Of a stretch of 64,000 bases of DNA, positions 1 to 11,679 are shown piece by piece. Both the position numbers and the translations under genes were made by a program. Positions within the stretch are counted from its first letter, which is position 1; the number at the start of each line of letters is the position of its first letter. The DNA is taken from the NCBI RefSeq assembly GCF_000321225.1, contig NW_004452178.1, positions 397,370 to 461,369 of the forward strand. The letters run 5' to 3'. Under the pieces are notes generated by a model. The model was not told the origin of the DNA, did no database searches, and saw only the letters and a list, made by a program, of their open reading frames with translations. The stretch is from Odobenus rosmarus divergens (taxonomy: Eukaryota; Chordata; Mammalia; Carnivora; Odobenidae).

Positions 1-1231
1 TTCAAGGATCAATTGTACGTGTTCTTTTTCTGATAGGATCACTAGTAAATATTGTTGTTTTCAGGGATTCATCCACTTAACATAAACTCATTCATCCATT
101 TAACATAAACACACCACAAATTATTTTCGAGAGTCAAGTTTCTTCTGAGCTTCCCTATTACCCCACCATCTTCCCTTCCTCAATTTTTGTGATCTATTTT
201 TTTCTGAAATTTAATAAATAAAGGTCCACATACTTTTAAATTAAATTGGCTTTAAATCAATATTAGACCGTTAAGGGCAACTCCATCTGCAAAGTTCATG
301 GCTTTGTAAGCATCATTTCCCTTTCCTGACAATATCTCCTTTAACTTTTAGTTAGCTTTTATATTGTTTACCACATTTTTGAGGATGCCAGAAGTTTTCC
401 GGAAGTCTGATCACCAGCTTTGAACACACTAACACATTAGTGTAAATTTATCAAAGTAACTTCCTAAAAAAAAATTATTTTATTTTTTCCCCAAAAGGAA
501 ATTTTATCTTCTAAGTGTGCTATTTAGTCTCTTTGTTGATTTTTCCCCCTGTTTAAAATCTTTACAATCTAGCACAATCATGTTAATTCATTTGAAGCCA
601 AAGGATAGAATCTGGCTTACCAACATAAAAGTAAATTTATTTTCAAAAAATTAAATTCGCTTCAGTATAATTTTATCTAAACACAGAATTACAGTGCTTA
701 ACAAAGAAAAAACTCTTTGGAAAAATATTGCAATAGTGTAAAAATTTCACTATGTTAATTAGTAACCAAGGTCATAACATAGTCAACCAACCTCAATCTT
801 ACAAATATTTAATATGTAGCTACTTGATGTCATGCACTCTAAGAGCTAAGTGCTAGGGATTCGTATATAGTATGAATATATATGAATATAAGATGATTTC
901 ATTTAATATATGATATTTATGAATATCCTATGCATATTAATATACATAATATATGAAAGAACCTCTGGTTCTCCAGAGTTTGGGGAGTAAAAGTTAGCCA
1001 GTTGTCTTAGATTCTAAAGGAAGGGAATTAAAGGACAAGTGCCTCATGAGTAGTAGACCGAAGGCCCACTGCTTGAGGCTGAGATTGGAATGAGGCTCCA
1101 GCACCTGGGAAGGGAGCCTAGAAAAATCTGTGGAAGAAAACTACCTGGGGTTTCCACTTAAGTAAACTTGCGGTCCAGAGGAGACAGACTTGACCTCAAG
1201 GTCAAGAACAGGAGCAAACTATACTCTGATT
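1..1231. other. AT-rich single-copy DNA, no gene seen
   Basis: No recognisable repeat, RNA gene or credible open frame. The DNA is AT-rich, with short TATGAATATA-like runs near 870-960. The last 12 bases are the left target-site copy of the L1 that follows. Confidence 0.6.
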
Positions 1232-1966
1232 GTTTTAAGTTTTTATTTAAATTCCAGCTAGTCAACACACAGTGTAATATTAGTTTCAGGTGCACAATAT
1301 AGAGATTCAACACTTCCATACAGCACCTGGGGCTCATCACAGCAAGTGCACTCCTTCATCCCTGTCACCTGTTTCACCCATCCCCCCCACCCATCTCCCC
1401 TCTGGTGACCAGTTTGTTCTCTACAGTAGGAGTCTGTTTCTTGGTTTGCCTCTCTCTCTCTCTTTTTTTTTTCACTTTGCTCATTTCTTTTGCTTCTTAA
1501 ATTCTACATATGAGTGAAATCATTTGTGTATTTGTCTTTCCCTGACTGACTTATTTCGCTTAGCGTAATACTCTCTAGCTCCATCTATATCGTTGCAAAT
1601 GGCAAGATGTCATTCTTCTTATGGCTGAGTAATATTCCATTGTGCGGATATATAGATATAGATATAGTACATCTTCTTTATCCATTCATCAGTCGATGGA
1701 CACTTGGGCTGTTTCCATAACTGGCTATTGACTGCTATAAACATCAGGGTGCATATCCCTTTGAATTAGTGTTCTTGTATTCTTTAGGTAAATACCTAAT
1801 AGTGCAGTTGCTGGATCATAGGGTAGTTCTATTTTTTATTTTTTGAGGAACCTCCATACTGTTTTCCAGAGTGGCTGCACCAGTTTGCATTCCCACCAAC
1901 AATGCAAGAGAGTTCCCCTTTCTCCACATCCTCACCAACACCTGTTGTTTCTTGCATTCTTGATTT
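1232..1966 (-). mobile_element. 5'-truncated carnivore L1, ORF2 end plus 3'UTR
   Basis: Read on the minus strand, this is the end of L1 ORF2 followed by the 3'UTR. On the plus strand it appears as the familiar inverted text, including GGCTGCACCAGTTTGCATTC near 1872 and GAGTAATATTCCATTGTG near 1627. The L1 3' terminus lies at the left. A perfect 12-bp target-site duplication, TATACTCTGATT, flanks it at 1220-1231 and 1967-1978, which fixes both ends. The copy is about 735 bp of an element normally over 6 kb, so it is dead on arrival and non-coding. A C-rich tract at 1377-1400 is the G-rich polypurine tract of the 3'UTR. Confidence 0.93.
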
Positions 1967-2059
1967 TATACTCTGATTTGTTGACTGAATCTGCAACATC
2001 GCCATTATCAGAGCAGGACAAAAACCCCAAAGTCCCAACATAGGATCTTGGGAGCAAAG

Positions 2060-3100
2060 AGAAAGTAACCACTAGATAGGAGGGAATGAGAAGAGGAAGA
2101 GAAAGCAAAGAAATTCACAATCAAGATGAACCCACAAACCACAATTTAAAATCACATGAGGAACACTGAGGCTAAGAAAAATAGACAACAAAATCAACAA
2201 CTGGAAGAAGGATTAATTCTAGACCAGACAGAAATAAGATTGCCATCTAAAAATCACTTTAAAATAAGTATGTTTTAGGGTCCTCAAGATATGAAGCTTT
2301 CTTCTAAAAAATAAGAAATTACAAAATAAAAAAGTTGAAATAAAACAAGGTCAGATGGTAAGAAAAAAGAACTCATTAGAAACATGGAAATAAAAATATA
2401 GTCACTGAAATTTAAAAAAAAAATCATCACTTGGTATAAACTCTAGACCAGACAAGAGAATGGGTGAATTAGAAGAGCACACTGAAGAGGCCAAAAAGAG
2501 TGCAACACAGAGAAATGATGAAATAAAAACTATGAAAGGCAAGTACAAAATTTCCTTTAAAAAAGCAAACTTAGGGAAATCATGTGGAGAGAAAGTATGA
2601 GAAGAGAAAGGTTGAGAATTTTTTCAAATTGAGGACTGAAAGTTCACTAACTGCCTAGCCAGAATACTACAAATAAATGAAACGTCACTGAGAAACTGTA
2701 ACAAGAGGAAATATCTTAACTATAGCCAGAGCTAAGAGACATTCCTGCAGAGGAACCCAGATGGGACTGATAGCAGAATTCTCAGCAGCAACAGACCACA
2801 GAGGAGAATCTCCAAAGCACTAAACAAAAAATGACTGGATCAAAAATTCTGCATAGAGCAAAACTACCAATCAAGAGTGAGGGCAAACCGGGTGGCTGGA
2901 CAGCTCAGTCAGTTAAAGCACCTGACTCTTGGTCTCAGCTCAGGTCTTGATCGTGGGGTCATGAGTTCCGGCCCTGCACTGGGGTGGAGCCTACAAAAAA
3001 AAAAAAAAAATGAAAATAACAAAAGTAAAAGAATGAGGGCAAAGTAAGTGCATTTTTAGCCCAAAAAATTTTTAAAGGAAGAGAGAGAAGGAAAGTCCTT
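2060..3100 (+). mobile_element. HAL1/L1-type ORF1-region relic, split by a SINE
   Basis: A purine-rich strand resembles the ORF1-like part of the half-L1 (HAL1) family. The clearest match is 2760-2887, with blocks such as TCTCAGCAGCAACAGACCA and GCAAAACTACCAATCAAGAG, which correspond to the HAL1 stretch about subunits made of misfolded-free coding text. The reading frame is broken throughout. A CAN-SINE interrupts it at 2888-3033 and the relic resumes at 3044. The left border is approximate, and an ordinary ancient L1 ORF1 is the alternative. Confidence 0.6.
2888..3033 (+). mobile_element. CAN-SINE, old short form
   Basis: A tRNA-Lys-derived head (GGGTGGCTGGACAGCTCAGTC) leads into the old-type CACCTGACTCTTGGTCTCAG body. 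It lacks the long polypyrimidine segment and ends in a poly-A tract that has drifted. The direct repeat TGAGGGCAAA at 2878-2887 and 3034-3043 shows insertion into the surrounding HAL1 relic. Confidence 0.9.
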
Positions 3101-3494
3101 TCTTCCTCTTCCTGGCATTCCCTGCACCCTTTCAGCGAGCCCGGGGTGGAAGTGTGCCTCCACCCCCAGGTCATCAAAAAGGCATCACAAAACTGTGCAA
3201 CGGAGTGCCAGTCAGTCCTCCACTTCCTCCTACCTGGGAGTCAGTGAGGATCAGTAAGGTGCTCACCTTACCCCCTGTGCCAGAGCAGCCCCCAGATGGT
3301 GCAAGGCAGCTGTCCGCTTTCACCTGGAAAGTGTGGGCGGGGCCGCGACGGAGCCGAACTTGTCCCCACCCATCCCAGTGAAGCAATAGGGGCAACAACA
3401 TTCCACTCGGCCAGGGAGTAGCAGCAGGACCCAAGGGCTGTGAGACAACCACAGAAGGCGTTAACATGCACGTGGGGATACTGGAAGGAAAAGA
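3101..3494. other. GC-rich single-copy patch with an Sp1-like box
   Basis: About 400 bp clearly richer in G+C than its neighbours, lying between two L1 relics. It contains GTGGGCGGGGCCGCGACGGA at about 3335-3354, which includes a consensus GC box and several CpGs. Open frames on both strands here (up to 122 codons) are the usual by-product of GC-rich DNA. It has no clear repeat match. It could be a small regulatory element or part of an unrecognised retroelement 5'UTR. Confidence 0.4.
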
Positions 3495-3665
3495 AAGATT
3501 TTCAACATTGTTGGCCGTCAGGGAAATGCAAACTAAAACCACAATGTGTCATCACTCTACACCTATCAGAACGGCCAAAATAAAAAATAGTGATAATACA
3601 AAATGATGGTGCAGATACAGAGAAACTGGGTCACTCAGACTTATGGTAGGAATATGAGATGGTAG
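3495..3665 (+). mobile_element. L1 ORF2 3' fragment
   Basis: Contains CAGGGAAATGCAAACTAAAAC and ACACCTATCAGAACGGCCAAA, the well-known text near the end of L1 ORF2, in sense orientation. It is short and diverged, with fading borders. Confidence 0.8.
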
Positions 3666-3854
3666 AGTAGCATCAGATGGATGATGTAGCCTCAAATCAG
3701 GTTCTTGGAGTTCTGGTTTTCAGAGTTCCCCATTTGTTTCTGGTGAACAAAGATTCCATTTTTTTTCCTGTAAGTTCAGGTCAGCGTTTAATTTTGCATT
3801 ATTTGAGTCCTCAATCTTAGAAAAACCGGAAAAACCTTTTGAATTTTCTGACAA

Positions 3855-4045
3855 ATAAGATAGATAGAATGATAGATAATAGATAGATAGATAGATAACA
3901 ATGATAAATGGGCATTCAGAGATACATGCATACATGTCTATATAGATAGAAACATATGTGTGTATAGAGACATGTATATATACACATGTGCATATGGATG
4001 TGCATATGTGTACCCATTGATATATACACAAATATATAACTATTT
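3855..4045. repeat. Degenerate GATA/TATG tetranucleotide tract
   Basis: Starts with GATA units (AGATAGATAGATAGATAA near 3880-3900) and continues as mixed TATATG/CATATG low-complexity DNA. The 111-codon Ile/Tyr-rich frame across it on the minus strand is a translation of the repeat, not a gene. Confidence 0.8.
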
Positions 4046-7000
4046 TTAATAGCATTTTTCTGAGAATAAAGATTGTCCATTTTTTGTTTTTTTCTTTTAC
4101 CTTTCTAAATTAAAAAAAGAATACAATTTAAAAAATGAATAAATAAATGCACTTTATATCATTATAATCTTCTAGGAATACAAATATTTCCTACATTTTA
4201 GCATCTATGAGCTAGCTTAAACAAAGAGCAACTCAAAAATGCTTTTCCTAATTTTTTATTTCATTCCTCAGCATTATCCATATGTTGATTTTTCGTTAGT
4301 TAAAATAAAACCTGGCTCTTTAAAGCTCACTACCATGTCTGATATTAGTTCTATTTGACCATTTTCTAATCTCTAAAATCTTTTCCAAAGTTATGTTTTA
4401 AAAGGAGGTAATTATCCAAATTCTGGGTACTACCTGAAGACAATAGCATTGGCCAAAAGGAAATGAACCCACTACAAAAAAAAATAGTTTGCTCCCTTAT
4501 GAAAATTTTGAGTTATATATAACACTATTTGAAAAGCATAAATCAAATGTTAAAATTAGATTAAGGAGGTAACATCATAGAAACTTGAATGCCATACTTA
4601 GTTCTATTATTTTTACTTCTACCCTCTCACTAGTAGGCTTTACAACTTAAAAGTTATCATAAAAGACTTCAATCCCAATTTTCCTGACTTTAATGTGGCC
4701 CAGAAGTGTAAAGTTCTTTTTTATTCCCACTGGGGAAGTATAACAGTTATATTATTCCTGGTGAGTTTTCCCAATATTAACATTCAATCTGAGTCAATTC
4801 AGATAACAAATCTTTGTGCTACATCTACACTCAAACTAGACACTTAATTTCCAGGATACCATATTTTAATCAGTCATCAGGGACTCTTATCTGTCTCTAG
4901 TCTGACTGTTGCAGAGGTAATTGGCATTAACAGAGCACTGTTAATGATTCCCACTCTAATCTCAAAGTTACTGAATTAGTGTATCTGAAATTTCAAATAT
5001 AAAGTGACCCTGAATGTCTAACCTAAAAGGTAGTAGGGCCAGGACCCAGTTTGTATACACTTATGAAGGGAATCTTTTATAGGGATAGAAAGAAACATAA
5101 CGCTTCTACTTTTCACAGGAAAAAATAACAAAAGAACCATCCATGATCCCCTGGATAATCCCTGATCCCAAATTTCTACCATGAACCATTGTCAGAAGAG
5201 CCAATCAAAGAAAGGCTTTTTAAAGGTAAGTATATACCTATCAGGAGCTGAATATCTAGTAGGAAGTAGAAAGGTCTTCCCTTGCACATCCATGGAACAT
5301 ATTGCCAATACTTCAAATCCAAGGAGAAAACTCACAAACTTGTGTTGGCTTTGCATTCCCATTTCACAGTAGAGTGGAGGCAAACCATCACTCTAAAATA
5401 TGGTACTGGTTAAATAAGGAAAGCTTCCAAACCACCTAAGTAATCAAGTTATTGGGAAATGACAAATACCTTTTGAAAGCAGGATGACAAGTATCCAGCA
5501 CAGAGATGTACTTTTATGAAGTACTCAGTATTTGTTAAATTAAACTCATTAAGTTGATCTAGTACCAGTGTGCTGGTAAAAGTTTAATGACTGGGTTGGA
5601 GGCAGGGGGAGGAGAAGGAGCCCTGAATTGGAGGGTTTGCCAATTCTTATGCTGCAAATACTTCCACCATGGCCAATTGCAAGCTTCCAACATGGTATCA
5701 GTGAACATGGAGTTGGGGAGAGATACTAACAAACAGTTCATTTGAGCTGGTTCTATCACCCCACTGTGACCAAAGCGCAAAAGAAGACGGTCAAAAAGTA
5801 TGTCTTGGGTGTCTGTTCAGTGCCAGGCTATACCTTGACCATACTGAGCAATTTAGGTGCAAGAGGTGTGTTTCATTTACCTCTGTATTCATCCAAAATA
5901 TTAATTATAGTGTGAACCACATGGTAGATGCTCAAAACAGATCTGTGCCCAGACTAGTAAATTCACTCTTCACTCTCAGTATTTGTGCTTGGAATCTATT
6001 CTCCATTATTCCTTCAAGATTCACCCCAGAGTTCACCCAAACCTAAAAACCTACATTTTTCAACTCTTTTAACAACTAGCATTGATATCCAACCAATGTT
6101 TCTGTCTTTCCCTGGTGCTTCCAGCTTGCTATTTAATCCAGTTGCTCTCAGCTTTCAATCTAGACTCCTCTCCTGACTACATTTTTCTCTCTCTCTCTCA
6201 CTATTTCCTGGCCTCTGTGGCTTCCAGATTCTTCTTTTCCACATGCCATCCTAAGTAGCTCCCACCGGGTCATCAATGCAAACAGGACCCAGATCCTTAG
6301 CACACTCAAATACACCTTTTATGACTCTTTTTTTATTTTTGACTCTGTCTTCTTTGAGCATTTCCTTTTGGGACTAGTAAAATTCATCCAACTTTTCTTG
6401 ATTCTAGTCCCTGACCTTGAGTCTCATTCCCCAAGGCTCTTGCGGATGCTAACCGCAGCTTCTTCCCGAGAAACCTCTCAGCTTCCCTTATTGCTTCCAG
6501 CTCCTCGGGTGCATTTGCTCTTTAATTTGGCATTATGCTGAGTTACTCTTGGAAATTCCTTTTAATTAGTCATATTTGAATCTGATTTTATGTGAATATT
6601 CCCCAAGGTGTGATACTGATTGACTCTCTTTTTTATGATCCTAATTAATAAAATGCCTGATTTGCCTGTAGTACTTAGTCAGTCATCCTCTTTCAAACCA
6701 AGCTCCAATCAAAGCCACATAACTTCAGATCACTGGGCTACCTCACACTGATTCTTCTTCTATTTCTTAATTCAACCACTTTATTCCATTCCTTCCCCAA
6801 AAGGTAAAGAGCAAGAATGTCATTCCGGTCTGTAAATCAAAGCCTGGAAAAAAATTAGGAAAGAAGCTGCAACTCACTTAAGTAAACCCTGTAGGAAATA
6901 TTTAAACTAAAGACCAAGAAAAGGTGTAGATGTCATCAGCTCTAGTAAAATATTCACTCTAGGATTCCTTTGGAACCTCCCTCTTCTGCCTTCTATAGCT

Positions 7001-7754
7001 CTTTTATGATAGCTGCTATAAAGGGGTCAGGCCCTGCTCTCATGGAGCTTGGTGAAATTAGGACACAGCCAAACTCCAAGCTTAGTCAAGTCAGGCAGTG
7101 ACGAAAAAGAATTCAGATCCAGTCACCTGCTGACTTGGGAAATCTGGCCTTTGGGATCTAAAAGAAAAGCAGAGGCAGCAGCTCAGAGCAGTATAGGAAC
7201 TTGGAAGTTGGAGTCAGGTCACCAAGCCTAAGTCAAAGTTCAGGAGTAAAGTCAAGGAGAGAAGGCAGAACCCTAGGGGCAGTCTCAGAAAGTAGAAGAT
7301 ACAATTAGATAATCAAACCAACCAAAAGAGGGGTGCCTCAGGGTCTCGAAGACCTACTGCACTCATGTCTGGTGGGGGGCTCTTCCAGCCAAATACTTTT
7401 GATTGGGTTAACCCCTATTACCCACAGAGTCCTCGCAGAAACACGAAATTCTTGAGGCCAAATGTATTATTATTTTTAGAAATAAGGGCTTATTTTTATA
7501 TTTTCATATATGAATTTACTGTTTTACATTTATGAATCAGCTCATCATTTCTGTGTGAGGGTACATGAAATGGTGAAGATCTGATGAAATCTGGCACTCA
7601 AAATAAATTTCAACAAGAATAGTAGAAAGTAATCTCGGTAAAATAAATAGTATGATAAGAGATCTGGGATCTTCTAAACAGGATTTTCAGGTTGGCTTTT
7701 TTTGCTGAACAGTTTCCTTTTTAGAGAAATCCACAAAATGTAAGGAACAATATT
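4046..7754. other. Single-copy AT-rich DNA, no gene seen
   Basis: About 3.7 kb with no confident repeat, RNA gene or coding exon. The text at 5870-5950 faintly resembles the end of an L2 element, and a short CT run lies at 6188-6202. The sequence is otherwise unremarkable. Confidence 0.55.
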
Positions 7755-7766
7755 TTAAATTGAATC

Positions 7767-7934
7767 TTTTTTTAGAGAGGGGGAGGGGCAGAAGACGAAG
7801 AAGAGAGAGAATCTTAAGCAGGCTCCGTGCCAAATGTGGAGCCCAACGCTGAGCTAGATCTCGTGACCCTGAGATCATGACCTGAGCAGAAATCAAGAGT
7901 CAGACACTTAACCAACCGAGCCACCCAGGCACCC
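7767..7934 (-). mobile_element. CAN-SINE, older form
   Basis: The inverted head GAGCCACCCAGGCACCC is at the right end and the T-rich complement of the tail at the left. The body is the older GTGTCTGACTCTTG type. A perfect 12-bp duplication, TTAAATTGAATC, flanks it at 7755-7766 and 7935-7946. It is one of only two SINEs on this strand. Confidence 0.95.
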
Positions 7935-8357
7935 TTAAATTGAATCATTTTTAAAACATTTTTTTTTCAATTATTTCCCAAAATTTGGAACTTATAATCA
8001 GGTTCCAATGTCAGGAGTACACAATTTTTAAATATATATATATTGAGCCAAATTTCACCAAATGCTTAAAATGTACTAAAGATGTACCAGTAATCTAAAG
8101 GGCCCCAACAAAAGGGCCTGATTTTATAGAGTTCCTGAACTGTCATTATGTTCTCCTTTCATGAAGTCACAAAGTTCCTGGTTACCTCAGTACATTGTTC
8201 CTTCATAAGGTTGCTATAAATAAAGGATTTTTAAGACTTTAGTTAGAAAATTATGAATTCTGGTTTTTAGGTGTCTGTAGGCAGCAAAGTACACTTCCCA
8301 GAGGGTCAGCATTTTACAAGCAGGTGTAGAACATCAATAAATTAAAACTTAAAGTTA

Positions 8358-8552
8358 GGGGTGCCTAGGTGGCTCAGTCGTTAAGCGTCTCCCTTCGGCT
8401 CAGGTCATGATCCCAGAGTCCTGGGATTGGGCCCCGCATCAGGCTCCCTGCTCAACTGGGAGCCTGCTTCTCCCTCTCCCACTCCCCCTGCTTGTGTTCC
8501 CTCTCTAGCTGTGTCTCTCTGTCAAATAAATAAATAAAATCTTTAAAAAAAA
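8358..8552 (+). mobile_element. CAN-SINE, young arctoid-type form
   Basis: Head TAGGTGGCTCAGTCGTTAAG, then the CTTCGGCTCAGGTCATGATC B-box region, a polypyrimidine segment with CTTGTGTTCCC, and an AAATAAATAAATAAAATC tail. AAAACTTAAA flanks it at 8344-8353 and 8553-8562. It has light divergence from the copies at 15161 and 26887. Confidence 0.95.
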
Positions 8553-9889
8553 AAAACTTAAAAACCACCAAGTCCTTTGAGTTATGGAAATTACAAAATA
8601 AAACTTTCCCACTCTGGAGATGATATTGCCAGCATGTATTTTTAGTCACAAACATGTCACATTTCAGCATTTCACACAAATCTCCATAACCGCCCTCTTT
8701 TTTCATAGAAGGGTAGAATTTGTATGCCTGGCCTTTCATGGTAATGTCTCCTAGAGGTCTTCTGGAATTAGGTGCTTGTAAGCAGTATCAGGAAGACAAC
8801 TATATCAAGCACTAGTCATGAACAAAGCATCAGGAGAGGTGAAACCAAGGATCACATGTCAATGATATTGTCATCTTCCACGAAGCTCACCAGAAGAGGC
8901 AAAAAATCAGCACATCCCTCATTCACTCCATTACAAAGACAACAGCTGCTTCAAGCAAATTCTACTGGGTGATCAGGCTTATGCCAGACCACCCTAGAGA
9001 AACTAAAGAAACACAAAATGAATAAATCACCTAGACAAGAGAAATTACAATTCCCATGACCATCCCTGGCTCAACAAGGATAATCTGATCCAATAAGTGG
9101 GGACATAATATATTTAGTAATGGAATATTGTGCTCATTTTAAAATACTTGGACTACCTCTTTTCCCACAGTCTCTTCCTTATCGGCACCCTTTAGCCATA
9201 AGTGATAACACTAACATAACAATAGTAGGGTGCAGCAAATATTCTCAAACCTCAGCATCATAGTATGTTTCTTGGGCATGTACACAGTTGACTGCCAGTT
9301 CTACTTATCTCTGACCCTCGCTAAACAGCTCCCAACTGGTAGCATGCTACCATGCAACAGACATCAGCTCTGTCTCAGGAATTTTTCTTGCTTTCAGCTT
9401 AATTTCTAGGAGACTTATTTTTAGGCAATTCCCGTTATTTTGGAGCAGGTTTCATATTACCACTTTGTGAAAAAGTCAATGGGCATCTATCACTAAAAGT
9501 AATTCAGAGTCATTAGGGATCAAAAAAGGGCATGGACCATTTATCACAACCTGAATTTGTTTGTATCTCATTGACGCTCCTTCCAGTAAGCATTTATTTG
9601 CCTTACTGTCCATGGGGCAGACATAATGAACAAGTTCCCATGAGCCGATTTTATGCAACCAGTGTTAGGTAGGCAGTAAGAAGGAAAAAGTATCTTTCAA
9701 TTTCACTTAGCAAGAACCCACTGAGTGCTTAAAATTTCCCTACACTATGCTAAGCACTTTGAGGCAAATACATTTCTAAAAAAGATTCTCTGACTTCAAC
9801 TTATTCACAATTTTGTTTCAGTAACTCATACTTAAATCAGCGAACAACAAAGGAAGTTTATGATTGATAAAAGCAAGAAGTCCCCCTAC

Positions 9890-9961
9890 ACACACGTGCA
9901 TGCCACTTGAGTGTGCTCACATGCACGCACACGTGCACACACACATACACACACACACACG
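9890..9961. repeat. (CA)n tract with CpG interruptions
   Basis: Alternating purine-pyrimidine DNA (CACACGTGCA, then ACACACATACACACACACAC). Such tracts are prone to length polymorphism and can adopt Z-form. Confidence 0.9.
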
Positions 9962-10835
9962 GAGGCTCCAGGCTTTGGAATGTGAGAGAATGCCAAAACT
10001 GTGAATTCCATCTTCCCTCTCTTCCAAAAATGGCCCTATGCCTTCACAGTACACTGGACCTTCAAACTCTCAAGGAAAAATGCTTAACATTCCAAAGAAT
10101 TATTCCCACTTTTCCCTCACATCATTGGGCAGTTGGCATTTTTCTTCATATATGGAGGCAAGGAGATGGAAACTGGAAATGGGGTCTGTATCATTGAGTT
10201 CAAGAGAAAGGACTCTGAAGAGTATGTGTTGCTACAAGTAGGAGAAACTGTTAGATATCTAGCTAAGGACAGAACCATGAGGACATCAGAAGGCTCATTT
10301 TCCTGCTCAGGAAAAAAAAATCGTAGGAGCACCTTCCTGAGACTGTACTGGAAAATTGGCCTATGGACTTATGAGATTAGTGAAATACTTATATAAAAAA
10401 AACCCATCTTACCCTCAGTCATTCTACTTAAGCTTTATCCAGTATAAGCATAGTCAATACTAACCAGTTAAGCAAAAGGATCAAATGTAATTATCATTTA
10501 ATCTGTAACAGTGTTCCTCAATTTCATTATAATGGATGATCTTCATTATACATGAATAAATTACGAACTTAAATTATTACATACATAAATACACCAAAGA
10601 ACATATATTTAAAAGCACAATATTTGTTAATAGAAAAAGATATCCAAATGGAACTTTCTCCATTAGCTACACCAATGCAATAAGTGCAAACGTTACTCAC
10701 CCTAGTTGAAGGTAATCAATCAAAAGACCAATATCTTTTAAATAGCCCAGAAGCAAAATTGATTAATTGAAATGTTATACTCAAGCTAACCTATCCAGAT
10801 AATGTGTGTTATGAGTCTATCATATAGATGGATAT

Positions 10836-10856
10836 ATATGTATGTATGTATGTATC
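10836..10856. repeat. Short (TATG)n microsatellite
   Basis: Four to five TATG units in a row inside AT-rich single-copy DNA. Confidence 0.85.
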
Positions 10857-11095
10857 CAGATACTCTCATGTCTATGCAGGTAAGTTAATAAGCATTCCAT
10901 GCTAGCTCCATAACTTGATCAATGGCAGAAGGAATAGAAATGATGCATGGAAGAGAGGATGGTTAATATCAAGTAAAAGATTTTCATAGCTTAAGTCCTT
11001 TGTATCCAACCAGGACCCATCCATACATATCAAAAGAAATGTGAATTCCATTCACATATCATAGGATACATTTTCCAAAATGTCAAAACCAGGCA

Positions 11096-11310
11096 TTGAA
11101 GACTCACTGTAGGTCAGCTTAGTTTATAAACACTAAGTTTAATTTTGTGACAACCCTAAAACATAGGCTTCATTGTTGAGCCCACTTTACAGATGAGGAA
11201 ATTGAGACTCAGGAGGTAAATGTATTGCCTAAGGTCACACAGCTAGTAAATGACGAAGACATGACTGGGATGTAGGTCTGACTATAAAGTCTGCGTACTC
11301 CATGCATTAT
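11096..11310 (-). mobile_element. MIR SINE relic
   Basis: Inverted MIR core: CTTTACAGATGAGGAAATTGA near 11186 and GGTCACACAGCTAGTAAATG near 11232, with worn ends. MIRs are mammal-wide tRNA-derived SINEs. Confidence 0.88.
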
Positions 11311-11679
11311 GACAAAAAACTGTATACTAGGTAACGGAGAAGGGGAGGCAGAAATCATGTTTGTCGCTATCTAGGCGTGTCTTGGATGGCCCTGGAGAGC
11401 AGGGCAGCATCTGTCCCTACTTTGTACAGCACTGTAAGCAGATGCTACAGGATATCATTTTGGCAAGGAGAACAATAAAGAAGCAAGAATGCAAAAGATA
11501 GTAGGAGGCTAACTCCCTGTTTTACCGCTGAATTTATAAAAGGTCTTAGAAATCTTATGCAGGAAACAGAAATATATAGTCCCTGAGCCTTGGTGACAGT
11601 ATACAACCCTGGATGAATCCTGTCAAGCCTGCTATCTTAGTGGACAAACGTCCAAACAAGGGAGGCATTAAATCCTTGC

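Larger units (their letters stand above)
8563..11095. other. Single-copy DNA with two simple repeats, no gene seen
   Basis: No supported gene. It contains a CA/CG-alternating tract at about 9890-9961 and a TATG run at 10836-10856. A short block at 9718-9765 (ACCCACTGAGTGCTT, CTATGCTAAGCACTTTG) resembles the end of an inverted MIR. Small overlapping frames at 9907-10396 have no conserved-looking pattern. Confidence 0.5.

Noticed and set aside
3174..3542. 122-codon minus-strand frame
   Set aside because: Crosses from the GC-rich patch into an L1 relic, so it is not a coherent protein.
3720..4055. 111-codon Ile/Tyr/Cys-rich frame
   Set aside because: Translation of the GATA/TATG repeat.
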